Shown: positions 42,855 to 51,526 of the stretch, one piece after another
Layout: each line of letters begins with the position of its first letter
Position numbering within the stretch: the stretch's first letter is position 1
NCBI GenBank assembly: GCA_034002905.1
Contig: JAVEZQ010000001.1
Coordinates: 248,001-312,000, forward strand
Direction: 5' to 3'
Source: UBA8914 sp034002905
GTDB taxonomy: Bacteria; Pseudomonadota; Alphaproteobacteria; UBA9219
DNA length: 64,000 nt
The notes under the pieces: model-generated
What the model was told of the DNA's origin: nothing
Database searches by the model: none
The model's input: only the letters and a program-made list of their open reading frames with translations
Program-made: the position numbers and the translations under genes

Positions 42855-42871
42855 TTGGCACACCAATTGCA
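42855..42871 (+). promoter_or_regulatory. Sigma-54 (RpoN) promoter for flgB
   Basis: TTGGCACACCAATTGCA matches the -24/-12 consensus TGGCAC-N5-TTGCA exactly, with GG at 42857-42858 and GC at 42869-42870 (10 bases between). Transcription would start near 42882, about 47 bases before the flgB ATG. Sigma-54 control of rod genes is known in Caulobacter. Confidence 0.82.
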
Positions 42872-42928
42872 ACTATCTTTTTGAAAGCTAATGTTTGTTT
42901 TCATCTCGTAATGAAAGGCTGGTACTCA

Positions 42929-43327
42929 ATGTCGTTTGTTGATAGCGGTATTTTGAGCATTATGTCGCAGAAGATGTCTTATCTAGGCCAAAAACAAGCT
43001 GTTTTGGCTCAAAATGTCGCGAATGCCGATACGCCGGGTTATAAAGCCAAGGAACTTGTGGCCTTTGAAACCTTTGAGCAAGCGCTCAGTAAAGCACAAG
43101 CCGGAACGATGACGGTCACAAGCGACAAGCATATTTTACCGGCCTCGATGTCAGGGGTGAATGCCGGAACGAAGAAGATGCGAAGCTTTGAAACGGTTCC
43201 GACCGGCAATTCGGTTGATTTGGAACAGCAAATGATGGAGACTTCAGCAACAGCGGTTGAGTATCAAGCTGATACATCGATCTACCAGAAGTTTATGATG
43301 ATGCTGCGAACAGCTATTGGTAAGTAA
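42929..43327 (+). CDS. flgB: Flagellar basal-body rod protein FlgB
   Basis: A proximal rod component. The 132-residue form starts MSFVDSGILSIMSQKMSYLG and has the rod-family segment QKQAVLAQNVANADTPGYKA, then a variable middle and a C-terminal coiled coil (EYQADTSIYQKFMMMLRTAI). Of several in-frame starts (ATG 42911 among them) ATG 42929 gives the standard length. First gene after the sigma-54 promoter; flgC follows 11 bases on. Confidence 0.95.
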   Translation: MSFVDSGILSIMSQKMSYLGQKQAVLAQNVANADTPGYKAKELVAFETFEQALSKAQAGTMTVTSDKHILPASMSGVNAGTKKMRSFETVPTGNSVDLEQQMMETSATAVEYQADTSIYQKFMMMLRTAIGK

Positions 43328-43338
43328 GGGAATAGGGC

Positions 43339-43758
43339 ATGGCTGGTTCTGATTTGACAACAGTGATGGCGATTGCAGGGTCAGGATTGCGTGCGCAATC
43401 CCAGCGCATGAAGGTTGTTGCCGAGAACATTGCGAATGCACAAACAACTCCTTCCAAACCTGGCGAGATGCCTTATCAGCGTAAAGTTGTCAGTTTTAAA
43501 AGCGAGTTTGATCGCGCCCTCGGCGTTTATAAAGTCAAGGTTGATGGCGTTCGTGCGGATAAAAGCGAGTTTATCAAAAAGTTTGATCCGTCCAATCCTG
43601 CTGCGGATGAAAAGGGCTATGTTCTAACCCCCAATGTCAAACCGCTTTTGGAAGGAATGGATATGCGTCAGGCCCAGCATTCCTACAACGCCAATCTGAG
43701 CGTGATTGAATCATCGCGTTCAATGCTCCTTAAAACCATTGATTTACTCCGTAACTAG
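43339..43758 (+). CDS. flgC: Flagellar basal-body rod protein FlgC
   Basis: A 139-residue proximal rod protein. It has the rod-family N-terminus SGLRAQSQRMKVVAENIANA with QTTPSKPGEMPYQRK and the C-terminal YNANLSVIESSRSMLLKTID. Together with FlgB, FlgF and FliE it forms the proximal rod. Confidence 0.96.
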   Translation: MAGSDLTTVMAIAGSGLRAQSQRMKVVAENIANAQTTPSKPGEMPYQRKVVSFKSEFDRALGVYKVKVDGVRADKSEFIKKFDPSNPAADEKGYVLTPNVKPLLEGMDMRQAQHSYNANLSVIESSRSMLLKTIDLLRN

Positions 43759-43776
43759 CCGGAAAGGTAAAGCGCC

Positions 43777-44091
43777 ATGACCATTAACGTATCAAATGTG
43801 CTTTCGGCCTATCAAAATGTGGGCAAGCGCGGGATCGATGGGCCGGGGCTTGCTGCCGTTTCGGATTCCAAGGGGCAGGATTTTGGCTCGGTGATGAAGG
43901 ATTTTATGTCCGATGCGGTTGAGAGTGTCAAAGCAGGCGAAGAAATGGCCGTCAAGGGCGCGATGGGCAAGGCTGATCTCCAAGAAGTCATCTTGGCAGT
44001 CAGTAACGCTGAAGTCATGGTGCAAACGATCACCAGCATTCGCGACAAGGTGATAACGGCCTATCAGGAAGTAATCCGTACATCGATTTGA
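43777..44091 (+). CDS. fliE: Flagellar hook-basal body complex protein FliE
   Basis: A 104-residue adaptor between the MS ring/export gate and the rod. It contains FGSVMKDFMSDAVESVKAGE, EEMAVKGAMGKADLQEVILA and the C-terminal helix ending VITAYQEVIRTSI. Gene order flgB-flgC-fliE with small gaps is standard. Confidence 0.95.
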   Translation: MTINVSNVLSAYQNVGKRGIDGPGLAAVSDSKGQDFGSVMKDFMSDAVESVKAGEEMAVKGAMGKADLQEVILAVSNAEVMVQTITSIRDKVITAYQEVIRTSI

Positions 44092-44199
44092 TTGTCCGCT
44101 GCTTAAGCAACTTGCAGACAACTAAAGACAGCTTGGCCAAAAGTCGTTATGATCGTGACGATTGATTCTCCGTTTTCTCCCATCGGCTTGGCGTGATCT

Positions 44200-44475
44200 A
44201 TGAACGAAGCTGAAGTTATTGAAATTTGCCGCGAGGCCATCTGGGTCATGCTCAAGATTTGCGGGCCCATCCTGATGACGGGCCTAGTCGTTGGCGTTCT
44301 GATTTCGTTGTTTCAGGCTGTGACCCAGATTCAGGAAATGACCCTGTCCTTTATTCCCAAGCTTGTTATCGTGTTTGTTGTGACGGTCTGGTTGTTGCCT
44401 TTTATGATGGCAACTTTGGGCGGCTTTACGCGTAGTTTGACGGACCGGATCGTCGAAATCGGCATGAGCGGGTAG
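44200..44475 (+). CDS. fliQ: Flagellar export protein FliQ
   Basis: A 91-residue export gate subunit with two TM helices (MLKICGPILMTGLVVGVLIS and FIPKLVIVFVVTVWLLPFM) joined by FQAVTQIQEMTLSF. It lies 108 bases after fliE, and fliR starts nine bases after its stop. Confidence 0.96.
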   Translation: MNEAEVIEICREAIWVMLKICGPILMTGLVVGVLISLFQAVTQIQEMTLSFIPKLVIVFVVTVWLLPFMMATLGGFTRSLTDRIVEIGMSG

Positions 44476-44484
44476 TGCTCGGCG

Positions 44485-45255
44485 ATGAATATTGATCTCA
44501 ACGCGCAACTTTCTGGTCATGTGTTTGGGTTCATGACCGTGTTTACGCGGCTTGGCGCAGGTCTCATGATGTTTCCCGGCATCGGCGAGTCCTTTGTGCC
44601 TCAGCGTGTGCGCTTTATGTTTGCGATGGCCCTGTCCGTTTTGATGTATGGCGTTCTTCTGCCGCAAATCCCCAAAATCCCAGAACATCCGGCAGATATG
44701 GTTCGTTTCTTGGCCTCTGAGGTTATGGTTGGCGTGTTCTTTGGCGTTGTGATGCGTTTGATGATGGGAATTATCGAAACGGCCGGAGCCATTATGGCGA
44801 TGCAAATCGGGTTGTCCAATGCGATGATCCTCAACCCGTCGATGGCAACCCAAAGTTCGCTGACTTCAGCTTTTTTGAGTATTGCCGCACTGGCATTACT
44901 GTTTGTTTCCGGTTTTGAGCAAGTTCTTTTTCGTGCATTACTGGACACCTACAAGATTTTTCCTGTCGGTCAGGATCTTCCCTATGGAGATATGGTTCAG
45001 CAGGTTGTCCATTTGATGAGTTCGACGTTTGCGATAGGTGTCGAGTTGGCTGCGCCCTTCATTATTATCGGCCTGTTGCTCTATACGACGCTTGGCGTCA
45101 TGCAAAAGTTGATGACGCAGATCCAGCTTTTCATCATCATGATCCCAGTGCAAATTTGGGGAGGCTTTTTTGTCTTTGGCCTAGCTGTGGGCGGCATGCT
45201 CGGTGTGTGGCTGACTTTGTCGGACGACATGGTCGCGCGCGTCTTTATACGATAG
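44485..45255 (+). CDS. fliR: Flagellar export protein FliR
   Basis: A 256-residue export gate subunit. It has several TM helices and the segments FMTVFTRLGAGLMMFPGIGE, MMGIIETAGAIMAMQIGLSN and QLFIIMIPVQIWGGFFVFGL. It is the single-copy closing subunit of the FliP5Q4R1 gate. flhB follows after ten bases. Confidence 0.95.
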   Translation: MNIDLNAQLSGHVFGFMTVFTRLGAGLMMFPGIGESFVPQRVRFMFAMALSVLMYGVLLPQIPKIPEHPADMVRFLASEVMVGVFFGVVMRLMMGIIETAGAIMAMQIGLSNAMILNPSMATQSSLTSAFLSIAALALLFVSGFEQVLFRALLDTYKIFPVGQDLPYGDMVQQVVHLMSSTFAIGVELAAPFIIIGLLLYTTLGVMQKLMTQIQLFIIMIPVQIWGGFFVFGLAVGGMLGVWLTLSDDMVARVFIR

Positions 45256-45265
45256 AGGGCCCGAG

Positions 45266-46339
45266 ATGGTTGAGTCGAATGATAAGGATCAAAAAACAGA
45301 AGAACCAACCGGCAAAAAGATAAGTGATGCACGGCAACAGGGTAATCTGGCCGTAAGCCGTGAAATGAGTTCGTGGTTTATGTTTATTGCGATTCTCGTG
45401 ATGCTCCTATGGTTTTTCCCGATGCTGGGGCGGGCGATGACGCAGACGATGCGAGTTTTTCTTGAAAAGCCAGAGCAAATATCGCTCGAGGATGGGGGGC
45501 TCTCCAATGCTCTGTTTGGTGTAGTGGCCGGTGCGGGGTTGCCTACGACACTTGTCCTTGGCCTTTTTCTCTTGGTCGCTGTTTTGGGCACTATGATCCA
45601 GACCGATTTTTATATGGGGACGGGCAAGCTCAAGATGGAGTTTAGCAAACTTTTGCCTCACAATGGTTTTAAGCGTCTTTTCTCGCTCAATTCCGTGACG
45701 GAGCTATTGAAAAGCACCGTGAAAATGATTGTCCTTGGTTACATGGCGTACCGAGTGATGCTGCCGGTTCTTGATGATTTGCCAACTTTTGTCCAAATGG
45801 ATTTGGATGGTATGACTTCCTATCTGCATGGCAAGGCTCTTCGACTTTTGATTATGCTGATGTTGATTATCACCGTAATTGCTGTTGCCGATATTTTGTA
45901 TGTGCGGTGGAGCTATTTCAAAAGTCTGCGTATGACCAAGCAAGAAGTTAAGGATGAGCATAAGCAGATGGAGGGCGATCCGATGGTGCGTGGGCGCTTG
46001 CGTCAAATCCGTCTTGAAAAAGCCCGCCGCCGTATGATGGCCAATGTGCCCAACGCCTCCGTGATTGTCACAAATCCGACGCACTATGCGATTGCTCTTG
46101 AATATGATGGCTTGAAAATGATGGCTCCTGTCGTAACGGCCAAAGGCGTTGATAATGTTGCGATGCGTATTCGGGCCGTGGCAGAGGAAAATGACATTCC
46201 GATTGTAAGTAATCCGCCTCTTGCGCGTACCCTTTATGATACGGTAGAACTGGATGATCCCATTGAGCCGGAACAATATCGGGCTGTGGCCGAGGTCATT
46301 TCATACGTCTTTAAGTTGAAGAATAAAGTTAAAACATGA
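45266..46339 (+). CDS. flhB: Flagellar export switch protein FlhB
   Basis: A 357-residue substrate-specificity switch. It begins with the cytoplasmic DQKTEEPTGKKISDARQQGN, has four TM helices, a linker, and the autocleaved NPTH in ASVIVTNPTHYAIALEYDGL, followed by the KGVDNVAMRIRAVAEENDIP segment. It is intact, unlike the FlhB-C-like gene at 42466-42807. maf overlaps its stop by four bases. Confidence 0.97.
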   Translation: MVESNDKDQKTEEPTGKKISDARQQGNLAVSREMSSWFMFIAILVMLLWFFPMLGRAMTQTMRVFLEKPEQISLEDGGLSNALFGVVAGAGLPTTLVLGLFLLVAVLGTMIQTDFYMGTGKLKMEFSKLLPHNGFKRLFSLNSVTELLKSTVKMIVLGYMAYRVMLPVLDDLPTFVQMDLDGMTSYLHGKALRLLIMLMLIITVIAVADILYVRWSYFKSLRMTKQEVKDEHKQMEGDPMVRGRLRQIRLEKARRRMMANVPNASVIVTNPTHYAIALEYDGLKMMAPVVTAKGVDNVAMRIRAVAEENDIPIVSNPPLARTLYDTVELDDPIEPEQYRAVAEVISYVFKLKNKVKT

Positions 46340-46917
46340 TCGATAATAAACCTTTTATCCTTGCCTCATCCTCGCCGCGCCGTTTGGCCTTGCTTCAGGA
46401 AATAGGACTTACCCCTGACAAAGTTATCCCTGCCGAGCTTGACGAAACACGCCTGAAAGGGGAACTCCCGCGTGAAATGGCGTTGCGTCTTGCCAAAGAA
46501 AAGGCTGCGTATGTATTGGCGCAAGTCCCAGATGCCTATGTGCTTGGTTCCGACACGGTGGTAACCTGTGCGGCACGTGTGTTGCCTAAGGCGGGAAGCA
46601 TTGAAGATGTTGCGCGGTTTTTGTCTGTTCTTTCGGGGCGACGTCATCACGTCTATACGGGCGTTTGTCTTATCGCGCCGGATGGAAGGTGCCTGCATCG
46701 CGTGTCTGATAGCGTCGTGAAGTTCAAGCGTCTGAGCCACGAAGAATTAGCCGATTATGCTCAAAGTGGTGAGGGGATCGGCAAGGCGGGCGGCTATGCG
46801 ATACAGGGACGTGCTGCCTGCCTCATTCACAGCATGATGGGGTCTTATTCGGGTATTGTCGGTTTGCCGCTTTACGAACTTTCTCAGATGATCAAAAGCG
46901 CGAGGCGCGTGCCATGA
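46336..46917 (+). CDS. maf: Maf-family nucleotide pyrophosphatase
   Basis: A 193-residue house-cleaning nucleotide pyrophosphatase. The family start FILASSSPRRLALLQEIGL, the acidic VLGSDTVV, SGRRHHVYTGV and AGGYAIQGRAACLIHSMMGS are intact. It likely hydrolyses non-canonical or excess (d)NTPs such as dTTP/UTP. It overlaps both flhB and the RNase E/G gene by four bases. Confidence 0.94.
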   Translation: MIDNKPFILASSSPRRLALLQEIGLTPDKVIPAELDETRLKGELPREMALRLAKEKAAYVLAQVPDAYVLGSDTVVTCAARVLPKAGSIEDVARFLSVLSGRRHHVYTGVCLIAPDGRCLHRVSDSVVKFKRLSHEELADYAQSGEGIGKAGGYAIQGRAACLIHSMMGSYSGIVGLPLYELSQMIKSARRVP

Positions 46918-47795
46918 CCGGACTTGTGATCACCTGTGATAGAGCGAAAGGTCTTGTCCGTGCGGCTGTCTGGCGCGGCAAGGAATTGCTTGATCTCTAT
47001 CTGGATCAAATGGACAAGCCTGATATGACGGGCGCTATTGTGCGTGGCAAGATCATTCGCGTTATGGACGGTGGGGCAAAAGGCTGGGTTGATGCGGGAC
47101 TCGCGGAACATCTTTATCTTGAAAAAGTCGGTGATTTGCGCACCGGCGCTTGGGTGAATGCCGAAGTTCTGACGACTCTTGCGCAGGGGAAAGCGTGGCC
47201 TGCGCGTTTGGCCCAAGAAACGGGCGATGAAGTGAATTGCGTCGCTGTTCTGGTTTCCCCGCCCTTGCCATGGCAGCGCGCTTTGCAACCGCTGAAAGGC
47301 CAGAAAAATATTTCTGTCCTCTTTGCGGATTGTGTTGATCTTGCGCTTTTCGAAAAAGAAAAGGCAGGAATGACGGCCAAGCTGAGCCGCGAGCCGGTTC
47401 ATCCCCAGCTTGAGGATGTAATCGAAAGCTTGGGCGATCCTGTTGTGCCTTTGGCGCAAGGGGGTTCTTTGGTGATTGAGCAGACCGAGGCTTTGGTTGC
47501 GGTCGATGTTAATGGTGGCGCGGCCAAGAATCCGACGGATGTCAATTTGCGCGCAGTGCGTGAGCTGGCACGTCAAATCAGGTTGCGTAATTTGTCGGGG
47601 CTTATTGTCGTTGATTGTTTAAAGATGAACGAGCGTAGCGATGGCGCCAAGCTGATCAATGCATTTGCGCGGCTGGCGGAAGACGATCCTTGCAGGCCGC
47701 GTGCGTTGGGACTGACAAAGGCAGGATTGCTTGAAATTACGCGTCGCCGTGCGGGACCGTCATTGTTTGAGATGATGCATGGGGACAAGAAATGA
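46914..47795 (+). CDS. Short ribonuclease E/G family protein
   Basis: A 293-residue RNase E/G-like protein, much shorter than RNase E (~900-1000) or RNase G (~490). It has an S1-like region (IVRGKIIRVMDGGAKGWVDA), the catalytic metal-binding pair (Asp in LVAVDVNGGAAKNPTDVN and in GLIVVDCLKM), and the DNase-like fold end ITRRRAGPSLFEMM. The usual Zn-link and 5'-sensor parts are reduced or absent. Such short forms sit between maf and yacG in alphaproteobacteria. A role in RNA processing is likely. It overlaps yacG in ATGA. Confidence 0.88.
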   Translation: MTGLVITCDRAKGLVRAAVWRGKELLDLYLDQMDKPDMTGAIVRGKIIRVMDGGAKGWVDAGLAEHLYLEKVGDLRTGAWVNAEVLTTLAQGKAWPARLAQETGDEVNCVAVLVSPPLPWQRALQPLKGQKNISVLFADCVDLALFEKEKAGMTAKLSREPVHPQLEDVIESLGDPVVPLAQGGSLVIEQTEALVAVDVNGGAAKNPTDVNLRAVRELARQIRLRNLSGLIVVDCLKMNERSDGAKLINAFARLAEDDPCRPRALGLTKAGLLEITRRRAGPSLFEMMHGDKK

Positions 47796-47968
47796 GTGCG
47801 CAGGTGCTTGAGAAGAAATGCCCGATCTGCAATCGTCCAGCGGACGTGAACTTCTATCCCTTTTGCTCGCGCCGGTGCGCGGATATTGACTTGGGCAACT
47901 GGTTCGGGGGCGACTATGCTATCCCGATCGATGAAGACCTCGGCAATCAAGAGGAAAACAATTTTTAG
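47792..47968 (+). CDS. yacG: DNA gyrase inhibitor YacG
   Basis: A 58-residue zinc protein with CPICNRP and CSRRCADIDLGNWFGGDYAI, i.e. four Cys (CxxC...CxxxC) ligands. YacG binds GyrB and inhibits gyrase. The order maf-RNase-yacG with overlapping ATGs supports a single operon, closing the flagellar/housekeeping run. Confidence 0.93.
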   Translation: MSAQVLEKKCPICNRPADVNFYPFCSRRCADIDLGNWFGGDYAIPIDEDLGNQEENNF

Positions 47969-48005
47969 TACGCCTGCAAAAAAAGCAGCGTATGTCCCGG
48001 TCAAC

Positions 48006-48560
48006 TTACCAATCGTATTTTATTGTTGGTATGCGTGGGAGAGTGGTCGCTTTTTCGAATAGACGATGAGGTTGGGCGGCTTTGTTTTTTTTGTCGCGTG
48101 ACTTGATCGCTTTATAATCACGATGCCAATAAGATTGGGTTCTTTCCTTGGCATAGGCTTTTTGGATTATTTCAAGAGTTAGGCCTATTTCTTCAAGTTT
48201 TTTTTCCAGAGCTTCCCTGTTTTCTTCGCCGATTTTTTTGAGCCAGTTGCTGGGGGCGTCATAACCCCTTTCGAAGCGAATATAGGCGACGTGAGCGCTA
48301 GATCCCCGCGCTTCTTCATCGTCTTGAGGGGCGGCCATTAGGCGCGTATGCGTATATTCGACAAGCTTTCCTTGATCGATCAAAAAAGCCAGACACGTCG
48401 AATATCGAGCGATTGATTCCGGGCGTTCCCGCTCTTCAAGCCGTTTTTGGCTGAAGAAAAAATATTTAGTTGGTATAGAAAGCTGTTCCATTTTTTTATG
48501 AACCTGTAACCTTTTAATAGATCGGATTATACAGAAACGGAATGATTTATTAAAGGACAT
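48006..48560 (-). CDS. Hypothetical protein
   Basis: A 184-residue charged, lysine-rich soluble protein with no recognised family. The central coiled-coil-like segment is ENREALEKKLEEIGLTLEII, and the C-terminus is basic (DKKNKAAQPHRLFEKATTLP). The first 23 residues may be non-coding; ATG 48491 (MEQLSIPTKYFFF) is a plausible start, though neither has a good ribosome site. It is convergent with yacG. It may be a lineage-specific gene. Confidence 0.5.
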   Translation of the reverse strand: MSFNKSFRFCIIRSIKRLQVHKKMEQLSIPTKYFFFSQKRLEERERPESIARYSTCLAFLIDQGKLVEYTHTRLMAAPQDDEEARGSSAHVAYIRFERGYDAPSNWLKKIGEENREALEKKLEEIGLTLEIIQKAYAKERTQSYWHRDYKAIKSRDKKNKAAQPHRLFEKATTLPRIPTIKYDW

Positions 48561-48740
48561 ATTCTTGCTTTTTTCTGTGAAATTGAGGCCAGAAACGCAC
48601 AGTTTTTTCTTGTTTTTATCCTGATTTTGTTTTTTCGATGAAAGTAAATATAGGGCTGGTGTCGCTGTCGTTGCGGGCTTAAGGAAGCCTTCCTAAACGG
48701 CTACGATAGCCGCGAACGGTATAAAGAGCGTCCGTATGTT

Positions 48741-48775
48741 ATTCCCGCTTTCAGACTAAGGCTGAGAGCGGGAAT
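48741..48775 (+). other. Long hairpin in the leader of an unknown gene
   Basis: ATTCCCGCT pairs with AGCGGGAAT, and inner TCAG pairs with CTGA, closing a loop of about 7 bases. It lies about 75 bases upstream of the gene at 48849. No U-tract follows, so it may be a structured leader or an RNA-protection stem rather than a terminator. The rest of 48561-48848 shows nothing else clear. Confidence 0.6.
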
Positions 48776-48848
48776 GGTATTCTTCCGCATCTTTTCCGAA
48801 CGCATTGTCGTGGCCAAGTGAAAGCTACCAAGCATGAGGAGAAGTAAA

Positions 48849-49265
48849 ATGACAGCACTGAAAGTTAAGAGCACCCGATCCATGATGTGGGGATTCAATC
48901 CTGTTACATCGGAAAAGAAATTCGACACGAACCATCTTGAGATTGCAGTTATTGGTCAGAACAAAACGGTTCTGATCATGAGCAATGTGGGCAGCATGCT
49001 GGCCAATCATGATTTGCGCCATTACACGATCAAGGCTGATCGCAAGCAAGGACTGGTCGAAGCTATCGTCAAATCTGGACTTCCAATTGAGGAGTATACA
49101 GATATCGATGGCAACAAAGTTCTTGTTGCTAAGGAGCATATCAAAGAGCGAAAGGGTAACCAGCTTGTCACGTATAGCGGCAATGTAACGCCACGTTTGC
49201 GCGAGCTTTCAAAGCGCCTTACGAGCTTTGGCTCTCGCCACATGAAGAATATTCTCGGCGGCTAA
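48849..49265 (+). CDS. Hypothetical protein
   Basis: A 138-residue basic protein (MTALKVKSTRSMMWGFNPVT...) with no recognised family. It has no signal peptide or TM segment. The C-terminal half is rich in Lys and Arg (KERKGNQLVTYSGNVTPRLR), possibly nucleic-acid-binding. The start ATG has GAGGAGAAG just upstream, a strong ribosome site. It has its own strong terminator and a structured leader, so it is probably a well-expressed single gene. Confidence 0.75.
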   Translation: MTALKVKSTRSMMWGFNPVTSEKKFDTNHLEIAVIGQNKTVLIMSNVGSMLANHDLRHYTIKADRKQGLVEAIVKSGLPIEEYTDIDGNKVLVAKEHIKERKGNQLVTYSGNVTPRLRELSKRLTSFGSRHMKNILGG

Positions 49266-49287
49266 GTTTTTTTCTTGGGATAGGAAG

Positions 49288-49322
49288 AGGGGGAGAAGTG
49301 CAACGCTTCCCCCCTTTTTTTT
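49288..49322 (+). terminator. Rho-independent terminator
   Basis: GAGGGGGAGAAG pairs with CTTCCCCCC around TGCAACG, and the run TTTTTTTT (49315-49322) follows. It closes the gene ending at 49265. Confidence 0.93.
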
Positions 49323-49436
49323 CGTCGTTTTCATTTTACCCTTGTCCTTTTTCCGTGATTTGTTACCCTTTGCGTGCCTGCCGAGAGGGTGGGGCCGTCG
49401 CTTGGACGTATCCAGGCGCCTACGAAAGAGACAAAA

Positions 49437-50669
49437 ATGACCGCACGCAAAGTGTCCGGCGCACCGTCGTCCGTTGATCTTCCTACACATTTCCCTCGTA
49501 TCGAACGCCTCCCGCCCTATGTGTTTAGCATCACTGGTGGGCTCAAGATGGCCGCGCGTCATCGCGGGGAGGATATTATCGATTTTGGGATGGGCAACCC
49601 CGATGGCCCCACGCCTAAACATATCGTCGATAAGCTGGTTCAAACTGCTGAGCGCGGCGATACGCATGGCTATTCGATGTCAAAGGGTATCCCCCGTCTG
49701 CGCAAGGCGATCTGTAACTGGTACAAGAGCCGCTATGACATCGATCTTGATCCCGAGACCGAGGCAATTGCGACCATTGGCTCCAAGGAAGGCATCGCGC
49801 ATCTGATGCTGGCGACACTCGATCGCGGCGATAGTGTGCTGGTGCCCAATCCGTCCTATCCGATCCATATCTATGGCCCCGTGATTGCGGGTGCGGATAT
49901 CACGCAAGTCCCGTTAGTGCCCGGCGTGGATTTTTTTGAGGAGCTTGAAAAAGCCATTCGCATGAGAATCCCAAAGCCCAAGCTGCTGATCATCAACTTT
50001 CCGGCCAATCCGACGGCGCAGTGCGTGGAGCTGGATTTCTTTGAACGCATCGTCGCGCTGGCCAAAGAATATGGCATCTATGTCGTGCAAGATCTGGCCT
50101 ATGCCGACATTTGCTTTGATGGGTGGAAGTGCCCCAGCATTATGCAGGTCAAGGGCGCGAAGGATGTCGCCGTCGAGTTCTTTACGCTCAGCAAAAGCTA
50201 TAACATGGCGGGTTGGCGTATGGGCTTTATGGTCGGCAATAAAACGCTTGTGAATGCGCTGGAGCGGATCAAGGGCTATAACGACTATGGTACTTTTACG
50301 CCGATACAGGTGGCCTCGATTGTCGCGCTAGAGGGGCCGCAGGATTGTGTGAGTGAAGTTTGTGCGAAGTATGAGAGCCGCCGTAATGTCCTTGTGAAAG
50401 GGCTGCATGAGGCAGGATGGATGGTGGATACGCCCAAGGCGACGATGTATGTCTGGGCCAAGATTCCTGAGGTCTATGCCCATATGGGATCGTTGGAATT
50501 CTCCAAACTACTCTTGTCCGAGGCTAAAGTATCGGTTGCGCCGGGCATCGGTTTTGGCGATTTTGGTGACGACCATGTGCGCTTTGCGATGATCGAGAAT
50601 GAGGAACGTACGCGTCAAGCCATTCGCGGTATCAAAGAGATGTTCCGCAAGGGCCGTCACGCAGCGTAA
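49437..50669 (+). CDS. PLP-dependent aminotransferase (AlaC-like)
   Basis: A 410-residue class I/II aminotransferase. The PLP Lys is in FFTLSKSYNMAGWRMGF. The motif NFPANPTAQCVELDFFE and the start FPRIERLPPYVFSITGGLKM match AlaC/glutamate-pyruvate transaminases. It likely interconverts alanine/pyruvate with glutamate/2-oxoglutarate. The start at 49437 follows an A-rich leader; the upstream reading to 49374 has no good site. murI begins 14 bases after it. Confidence 0.9.
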   Translation: MTARKVSGAPSSVDLPTHFPRIERLPPYVFSITGGLKMAARHRGEDIIDFGMGNPDGPTPKHIVDKLVQTAERGDTHGYSMSKGIPRLRKAICNWYKSRYDIDLDPETEAIATIGSKEGIAHLMLATLDRGDSVLVPNPSYPIHIYGPVIAGADITQVPLVPGVDFFEELEKAIRMRIPKPKLLIINFPANPTAQCVELDFFERIVALAKEYGIYVVQDLAYADICFDGWKCPSIMQVKGAKDVAVEFFTLSKSYNMAGWRMGFMVGNKTLVNALERIKGYNDYGTFTPIQVASIVALEGPQDCVSEVCAKYESRRNVLVKGLHEAGWMVDTPKATMYVWAKIPEVYAHMGSLEFSKLLLSEAKVSVAPGIGFGDFGDDHVRFAMIENEERTRQAIRGIKEMFRKGRHAA

Positions 50670-50683
50670 AGGGCTTGTTGAAA

Positions 50684-51526
50684 ATGTATCGTTCCAAACC
50701 CATCGGTGTTTTTGACTCCGGTATCGGCGGGCTGACGGTTTTTCGCGCCTTACGTGAAGCGTTGCCGCAGGAAGATTTTATCTATCTGGGCGACATGGCG
50801 CGCTTGCCCTATGGCAACAAGAGTCAAGAGACGGTTGAAAGCTACGCCCTGCAAATTGCCTCTCACTTTCGCAAGGTTGGGATCAAGCTTTTAATCGTGG
50901 CTTGCAATACGGCGTCGGCTCAGGCGCTTTCGGTGCTTAAGGCCCGATATCCTGATTTGCCGGTTTTGGGTGTCGTTCAGCCGGGGGCGCGAGCGGCCGT
51001 TGAGGCTTCGGCGAATGGACGGATTGTTGTTTTAGCGACGGAGGGAACGGTGCGGTCTGGCGCGTATCAGCGAGAGATATTGTCTCTTCGCCCTGATGCA
51101 CAGGTGGAAGCGCATGCGTGCAATCTCTTTGTTGCTTTGGCCGAAGAAGGGTGGGGCGATGCGCCGGAAGCTTTGCCCATTGTGCGTCGATATTTGGCGC
51201 AGATCAAACTTGCGGATTATGACACGGTTGTCTTGGGCTGCACCCATTTCCCACTCTTGGTTCCGGCGCTGCGCCAGCTTTTGCCGTCCTCGGTCAAGCT
51301 TGTCGATAGCGCGGAGAGTATGGCTACTGTGGTCAAAGCCTATCTTGCCGAAAATGAGCTGGCAGCTTTTTCGATTCGCGACTCGATACCAGATTCGCTG
51401 CGAGTCGAGAATCGGCAGGGGCATGAGTCGTTCTGGGTGACGGACACGCCGGAGCGGTTTCGCCTCATGGCTACACGCTTTTTGAATAGAGAAGTGGGCG
51501 ACAAGGTCGAGCTTATCGCCCTATAA
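50684..51526 (+). CDS. murI: Glutamate racemase
   Basis: A 280-residue enzyme making D-glutamate for peptidoglycan. The catalytic cysteine pair is in VACNTASAQAL and LGCTHFPLLVPAL, and the start IGVFDSGIGGLTVFRALREA is typical. ATG 50684 is used; TTG upstream is unlikely. It overlaps no neighbour. The next gene dnaN lies 367 bases on. Confidence 0.95.
   Translation: MYRSKPIGVFDSGIGGLTVFRALREALPQEDFIYLGDMARLPYGNKSQETVESYALQIASHFRKVGIKLLIVACNTASAQALSVLKARYPDLPVLGVVQPGARAAVEASANGRIVVLATEGTVRSGAYQREILSLRPDAQVEAHACNLFVALAEEGWGDAPEALPIVRRYLAQIKLADYDTVVLGCTHFPLLVPALRQLLPSSVKLVDSAESMATVVKAYLAENELAAFSIRDSIPDSLRVENRQGHESFWVTDTPERFRLMATRFLNREVGDKVELIAL

Noticed and set aside
47968..47991. TACG/CGTA stem after yacG
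   Set aside because: Short, with an A-loop and no U-tract; not convincing as a terminator.
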